Shown here one piece after another: positions 63,684 through 64,000 of a DNA stretch of 64,000 nt. The notes beneath the pieces are model-generated. The model saw nothing but the letters and a program-made list of their open reading frames with translations. It had not been told where the DNA came from and did no database searches. The DNA is from Oceanobacillus chungangensis (GTDB taxonomy: Bacteria > Bacillota > Bacilli > Bacillales > Amphibacillaceae), in NCBI RefSeq assembly GCF_003369565.1, contig NZ_PIOD01000025.1:299721-363720 (forward strand), given 5' to 3'. Made by a program: the position numbers and the translations under genes. Each line of letters opens with the position of its first letter. Position 1 is the stretch's first letter.

Positions 63684-63703
63684 ACAACGTAAGGGGTTTT
63701 AGC

Positions 63704-64000
63704 ATGGCAGATATTAAACTGATTGCATTGGATATGGATGGTACATTATTAAATACGAATCATGAGGTGTCAACTCGTACGGAAGAGGCTATTAAAAATG
63801 CTCTCGCAAAAGATATTCACGTAGTCTTAAGTACCGGTCGTGGCTTTAGAACTTGCTATCCTTATGCAGAACAATTGAAATTAACATCCTACCTGATCAC
63901 CGCAAACGGTGGAGAAATTTGGAATGTTGACAAGGAGTTGCTCGACCAACATTTACATGAAACAAAAACAATTGAGAAGCTCTATCATTTGGGGTTAGAA
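63704..64000 (+). CDS. Cof-type HAD superfamily phosphatase, N-terminal part (cut by window edge)
   Basis: The first 99 codons of a HAD-superfamily protein, open to the end of the window. Motif I is IALDMDGTLL near residues 7-16, and motif II is VVLSTGRGF near 41-49. TANGGEIW near 68-75 is the substrate-side loop of the Cof subfamily. It is a paralogue of the gene at 3065-3850. GTAAGGGG (63689-63696) precedes the ATG. The magnesium-binding C-terminal motif lies outside the window. Confidence 0.88.
   Translation, partial: MADIKLIALDMDGTLLNTNHEVSTRTEEAIKNALAKDIHVVLSTGRGFRTCYPYAEQLKLTSYLITANGGEIWNVDKELLDQHLHETKTIEKLYHLGLE

Overview
The window is a piece of chromosome from a low-GC, motile, aerobic Bacillaceae bacterium. 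Gene content and protein resemblance point to the Oceanobacillus/Virgibacillus/Gracilibacillus group rather than Bacillus sensu stricto, but this is inferred from family recognition and not from a marker phylogeny. Signs are a HemAT aerotaxis receptor, a YtaF sporulation-type membrane protein, UgtP, a B. subtilis-like mdx maltodextrin locus, strong AGGAGG/GGGGG ribosome binding sites, several TTG/GTG starts and many Rho-independent terminators. No rRNA, tRNA, CRISPR array, phage or intact insertion sequence was seen.

Layout. (1) 0-24 kb is housekeeping and small-gene chromosome: the end of rpiA, a YciI protein, queF under a preQ1-I riboswitch, a split chromate transporter pair, a Cof-type phosphatase, an M3 oligopeptidase, DUF2164/YwbE/YesK-like small proteins, a DegV protein, CvfB, a YtrA-type GntR regulator with its ABC transporter, an AEC permease, a CorA-like gene broken by a 5-bp tandem duplication, an SDR, YtaF, topoisomerase III, a ferredoxin, a PhnB-like protein, the glycolipid pair ugtP-ltaA and an acyl-ACP thioesterase. 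(2) 23-37 kb is a maltodextrin region: a neopullulanase-type GH13 enzyme divergent from mdxE-mdxF-mdxG-yvdJ, then a LacI regulator, a four-gene ThuA/oxidoreductase/oxidoreductase/epimerase block and an oligo-1,6-glucosidase. (3) 37-38 kb has a flavodoxin behind a Fur-box-like sequence and a decayed gene. (4) 38-51 kb is a cell-wall amino sugar recovery locus: a MurK-type kinase, MurR, MurQ and a carbohydrate ABC importer on the plus strand, facing the secreted enzymes AmiE, NagZ and NamZ on the minus strand. (5) 51-62 kb is a DUF4097 protein and a chemotaxis/motility block: HemAT, two small coiled-coil proteins, MotA, MotB, a transmembrane chemoreceptor, CheX, CheA and CheW. (6) The end holds an MFS transporter and the start of another Cof-type phosphatase.

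How the genes work together. Outside the cell NamZ, NagZ and AmiE should strip peptidoglycan to free MurNAc and GlcNAc. The ABC importer brings them in, the BadF-type kinase phosphorylates them, and MurQ turns MurNAc-6-P into GlcNAc-6-P. This replaces the PTS transporter MurP of B. subtilis. The maltodextrin importer feeds cytoplasmic GH13 enzymes. Neither importer has its own ATPase gene here, so a shared MsmX-type ATPase elsewhere is likely.

Intergenic regions carry a dispersed palindromic repeat of about 130 bp (four copies, one truncated and inverted) and a second set of short sequences sharing TTAGTYGCACTTAT and a hairpin. The most interesting leads are the ABC-plus-kinase version of MurNAc recovery with modular secreted enzymes, the ThuA/Gfo-Idh/epimerase block attached to the maltodextrin locus, and the slippage-type frameshift in the CorA-like gene.
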